Assembly: GCF_009711205.1 (NCBI RefSeq)
Contig: NZ_WMIG01000003.1
Location: 186,001-250,000, forward strand
Length of the DNA stretch: 64,000 nucleotides
Source: Paracoccus litorisediminis
Lineage (GTDB): Bacteria; Pseudomonadota; Alphaproteobacteria; Rhodobacterales; Rhodobacteraceae
Reading direction: 5' to 3'
The notes beneath the pieces were generated by a model. The model saw nothing but the letters and a program-made list of their open reading frames with translations, ran no database searches and was not told the origin of the DNA. Made by a program: the position numbers and the translations under genes. Of this stretch, positions 61,106 through 64,000 are shown in pieces; the stretch's first letter is position 1; each line of letters opens with the position of its first letter.

Positions 61106-61989
61106 GCAGGAATGAGGCGGCGATCGCCACCGCCGCAGGTCCGGGCTGGCTGAACCGGGTGGTGATCTATGGCTTGCTGCTGATCTTTGCCGCCGTCTAC
61201 CTGACGCCGCTATTCGTCATGCTGGCCACATCCTTCAAGTCGCTGGATGAGATCCGGGGCGGCGACATCCTTGCCCTGCCCCGCGATCCCACCATTGAGC
61301 CTTGGCTCAAGGCATGGGGCAGCGCCTGCATCGGCGTCACCTGTGAGGGGATCAAGGGCTATTTCTGGAACTCGCTGCGCATGGTGGTCCCGGCGGTTCT
61401 GATCTCGACCATGCTCGGGGCGCTGAACGGTTACGTGCTGACCAAATGGCGGTTCCGCGGCCACAAGATCGTCTTCGGGCTGATGCTGTTTGCCTGCTTC
61501 ATCCCCTTCCAGTCGGTGCTGATCCCGATGGCGCGGGTGCTGGGCACGCTGGGCCTGTCCAACAGCATAACGGGGCTGGTGCTGGTCCATGTCGTCTATG
61601 GCCTTGGCTTCACCACGCTGTTCTTTCGCAACTACTATGAGGCCTTCCCGACCGAGCTGATCCATTCCGCGCAGATGGACGGGGCGGGCTTCTTCACCAT
61701 CTTCCGGCGCATCCTGCTGCCCTCATCCGCGCCGATCATCGTGGTCTGCGTCATCTACCAGTTCACCAATATCTGGAACGACTTCCTGTTCGGCGTCAGC
61801 TTCGCCGCCGGGGAAAGCGCGCCGATGACGGTGGCGTTGAACAACCTCGTGTCATCCTCGACCGGGGTCAAGGAATACAATGTGGACATGGCGGCGGCGG
61901 TGATCGCGGCCCTGCCCACGCTGATCGTCTATGTCCTGGCCGGGCGCTATTTCATGCGCGGGCTGATGGCGGGCGCAGTCAAGGGATAG
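61102..61989 (+). CDS. Sugar ABC transporter permease (GtsC-like)
   Basis: A 295-aa carbohydrate permease of the MalG type. EAA loop: LIHSAQMDGAGFFTIFRRILLP. ACFIPFQSVLIPMARVLGTLGL and FTNIWNDFLFGVSF are family-typical. It pairs with the preceding permease as a heterodimer. Confidence 0.93.
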   Translation: MSRNEAAIATAAGPGWLNRVVIYGLLLIFAAVYLTPLFVMLATSFKSLDEIRGGDILALPRDPTIEPWLKAWGSACIGVTCEGIKGYFWNSLRMVVPAVLISTMLGALNGYVLTKWRFRGHKIVFGLMLFACFIPFQSVLIPMARVLGTLGLSNSITGLVLVHVVYGLGFTTLFFRNYYEAFPTELIHSAQMDGAGFFTIFRRILLPSSAPIIVVCVIYQFTNIWNDFLFGVSFAAGESAPMTVALNNLVSSSTGVKEYNVDMAAAVIAALPTLIVYVLAGRYFMRGLMAGAVKG

Positions 61990-61991
61990 TC

Positions 61992-63074
61992 ATGGCATTC
62001 ATCGAAATCGATCGGCTGGAACGCAGCATCGGCGGCAACCACATCCTGAAAGGGATCGATGTCGCGCTGGAGAAGGGCGGCTTTCTGGTCCTTGTCGGCC
62101 CCTCGGGCTGCGGCAAGTCCACGCTGCTCAACGCCATCGCCGGGTTGCAACCGCCGACCGCGGGCGACATCCGCATCGACGGGCAAAGCGTGCTGGCCCT
62201 GCACCCGTCCAAGCGCGACATCGCCATGGTGTTCCAATCCTACGCGCTTTACCCCAACATGACCGTCGCCCAGAATATCGGTTTTCCGCTGGAGATGTCC
62301 GGCACGCCCAAGGCGCAGCGCGAGGATGAAATCCGCGCCGTCGGCAAGACCCTGCAGATCGAACACCTGCTGGACCGCCGCCCCGGCCAGCTTTCGGGCG
62401 GCCAGCGTCAGCGCGTCGCAATGGCCCGCGCCCTGGTCCGCAAGCCCCGCCTGTTCCTGTTCGATGAGCCGCTGTCGAACCTTGACGCGAAACTGCGGGT
62501 CGAGGTCCGGGCCGAGATCAAGCGCCTGCATCAGCAGACCGGCGCCACCATCATCTATGTCACCCATGACCAGATCGAGGCGATGACGCTGGCGACGCAA
62601 ATCGTGGTGATGAAGGACGGGGTGATCCAGCAATCGGGCACGCCCGCCGAGATTTACAACCGCCCCGCCAATATGTTTGTAGCCGACTTCATGGGCTCTC
62701 CCGCGATGAACATGCTGCCGGGTCAGGTCGCGGGCGATGGCCGCCACATGGCCCCCGATGCCGCCCCGGATCGCCTGCTGCCCCTGCCCTTTGCGCTGCG
62801 CGTCGGGCGTCGGATCGTCTTTGGCATCCGGTCTGAGAACATCTCGGCCGAGGGCAATGGAGTTGAGGCCCTTGACCTGCCCGTCGAAATCGTGGAACCG
62901 ACCGGCTCGGATGTTTTCGTCTGGCTAAGACTGGGATCGGCACATCTGAGTGCGCGCCTTCCCGCCACATCTGATCCGCAACTAAATGAGAATTTGCGGA
63001 TCACTATGGATATCAGTCGCGCGGTGATTTTCGACGGTGAAAGCCGCGAACGGATCGACGGGGCCGGACACTGA
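61992..63074 (+). CDS. Sugar ABC transporter ATPase (MalK/UgpC-like)
   Basis: A 360-aa ATPase. Walker A GPSGCGKST, Q-loop MVFQSYALYPN, signature LSGGQRQRVAMARAL, Walker B LFLFDEPLSNLD and H-loop YVTHDQIEAM are intact; the C-terminal TOBE domain is present (FGIRSENIS). It starts 2 bases after the second permease and completes the importer. Ends 18 bases before the convergent YhaN-like gene. Confidence 0.95.
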   Translation: MAFIEIDRLERSIGGNHILKGIDVALEKGGFLVLVGPSGCGKSTLLNAIAGLQPPTAGDIRIDGQSVLALHPSKRDIAMVFQSYALYPNMTVAQNIGFPLEMSGTPKAQREDEIRAVGKTLQIEHLLDRRPGQLSGGQRQRVAMARALVRKPRLFLFDEPLSNLDAKLRVEVRAEIKRLHQQTGATIIYVTHDQIEAMTLATQIVVMKDGVIQQSGTPAEIYNRPANMFVADFMGSPAMNMLPGQVAGDGRHMAPDAAPDRLLPLPFALRVGRRIVFGIRSENISAEGNGVEALDLPVEIVEPTGSDVFVWLRLGSAHLSARLPATSDPQLNENLRITMDISRAVIFDGESRERIDGAGH

Positions 63075-63092
63075 CGCCCGACCCCGCGTTTT

Positions 63093-64000
63093 TCAGATAG
63101 CGCTGATCACCGCCGTCGCCCGCGTGCCACCAAGCGCGGCAAAGGCGCGCTGCCGACAGGTCAGGACGATGATCTGCTGATCCTTGGCGACCCGGTGCAA
63201 GGCGGTGAACATCGCCTCGATCCGGTCGTCGTCGCTATGGACCAGCGCATCGTCAAGGATCACCGGAACCGACTGCCCGGCATGGGCATAAAGCCGGGCA
63301 AAGGCCAGACGGGTCAGGATGGCGATCTGTTCGCGCGTCCCGCCCGACAGGATATCCAGCGACTCCTGCTGACCGTTGCGGGTCAGCGCCACCGGCAGCA
63401 GGCTTTGGTCGTCGATCTGCATGGCAGCGCCCGGATGCAGCACCGAGAGCAGCGGTTCCAGTTCCCGCAAGACCGGCGCGAAATAGGCGTCGCGGGCCTT
63501 GCGGCGGGCATCTTCCAGCGCACTGCGCAGACGGGAAAGGGCCTGCACCTCGGCCGCGTAGCGCGCCGCGCGGGCCTCGGCTGCGGTCAGCTTGCCGCGC
63601 ACCTCGTCCAGCCGCTCCTCGATCCCCTGCTCGGCCAACGCCCCGATCGAGCCGTTCAGCGTCGCATATTCGCCGCGCAGCCTTTCGCGGCCTTGCTGGG
63701 CCTGCGTCACGACGGATTCCGCACGCGCCAGCCGGGCCTGAACCGTTTCCAGATCCGGCGCGGCGGCCTCAAGCGTCTGACACAGCGCGACCGCCTCGGT
63801 TTGCAGCCCGGTCTGCAAGACCAGATCGGCGCGCAACCCATGCAGGCGCCTGGCCAGCTGCCCCAGATCGCCCGCGTCGATCCGCGCCGCCTCGGCTGCT
63901 GCCTGCGCGACCTGAGCAGTCGAGCGGGCGACCGCCCTGCCCTCGCTCGCCGTCACCGCACGGGCATGGACCGCGCCAGACTGCGCGCGCGCCTCGGCCT
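63093..64000 (-). CDS. YhaN-like SMC-type AAA ATPase, 3' part only (cut by window edge)
   Basis: About 300 residues of the C-terminal end are visible; the gene continues past the right edge. A long coiled coil (ARLARAESVVTQAQQGRERL and onward) leads to the ABC-type head with signature DILSGGTREQIAILTRLA and Walker B PVILDDALVHSDDDR, then D-loop/H-loop like IIVLTCRQR. This pattern is of the YhaN/SbcC-like ATPases, which usually partner with a YhaO nuclease gene. The partner is not in the window. Confidence 0.85.
   Translation of the reverse strand, partial: AEARAQSGAVHARAVTASEGRAVARSTAQVAQAAAEAARIDAGDLGQLARRLHGLRADLVLQTGLQTEAVALCQTLEAAAPDLETVQARLARAESVVTQAQQGRERLRGEYATLNGSIGALAEQGIEERLDEVRGKLTAAEARAARYAAEVQALSRLRSALEDARRKARDAYFAPVLRELEPLLSVLHPGAAMQIDDQSLLPVALTRNGQQESLDILSGGTREQIAILTRLAFARLYAHAGQSVPVILDDALVHSDDDRIEAMFTALHRVAKDQQIIVLTCRQRAFAALGGTRATAVISAI

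Noticed and set aside
1..64000. CRISPR array, insertion sequence, attachment site or replication origin
   Set aside because: No regularly spaced direct repeats, transposase-like proteins, terminal inverted repeats or DnaA-box clusters were seen in a reading by eye.

Overview
The window looks like chromosome from a high-GC alphaproteobacterium of the Rhodobacterales, most likely Paracoccus or a close relative. The basis is the strong G/C-ending codon use, the tightly coupled ATGA gene junctions, and the mix of ABC/TRAP transporters with NsrR/Hmp. The species call is inference. No rRNA, tRNA, transposase, integrase or CRISPR array was found.

Left half (3-30518, all + strand): a 20-gene extracellular contractile injection system (eCIS, the Afp/PVC/MAC family of phage-tail-like particles). 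The order is a CHAT-protease protein cut by the left edge; a long untranslated leader with a candidate promoter; sheath; inner tube; zinc-ribbon baseplate-type protein; proline-rich protein; DUF4255/Pvc16 terminator; AAA+ ATPase; small coupled protein; CIS tube-cap/hub protein; LysM-like protein; gp27-like hub; gp5/V-like spike with an HxH tip; a small unknown; gp25-like wedge; two large J/gp6-like wedge proteins; an 1088-aa gpI-type protein; a 1101-aa DUF6519 beta-helix protein; a terminator-like hairpin; a 1458-aa DUF4157 (eCIS-core) protein; and a final unknown. There are no capsid, portal, terminase, holin or lysin genes and no T6SS membrane-complex genes, so it is not a prophage, tailocin or T6SS.

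Middle (30515-48318): nsrR and hmp are divergent around a well-formed NsrR-type operator (nitric oxide defence). They are followed by an EamA exporter with an AraC regulator, an alanine/glycine:cation symporter, two alpha/beta hydrolases, a histidine kinase facing two response regulators, and an FbpABC-type ferric iron transporter around AT-rich palindromes. Next come an orphan TRAP solute-binding protein and a phosphatase autotransporter preceded by a Pho-box-like repeat array.

Right half (48367-63074): a seven-gene minus-strand operon (luciferase-like oxidoreductase, NtaA/DszA-type monooxygenase, M20 deacylase, GNAT acetyltransferase, fused ABC permease-ATPase and two binding proteins) matches the layout of the Bacillus yxe/ytm systems for salvage of S-modified cysteines. 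Upstream of it lies a striking nested inverted repeat. Then a LacI regulator and a mannose-isomerase-like AGE protein are divergent from a GtsABCD-like glucose/mannose ABC transporter, with repeated operator-like motifs at the promoter. The right edge cuts a YhaN-like SMC-type ATPase.
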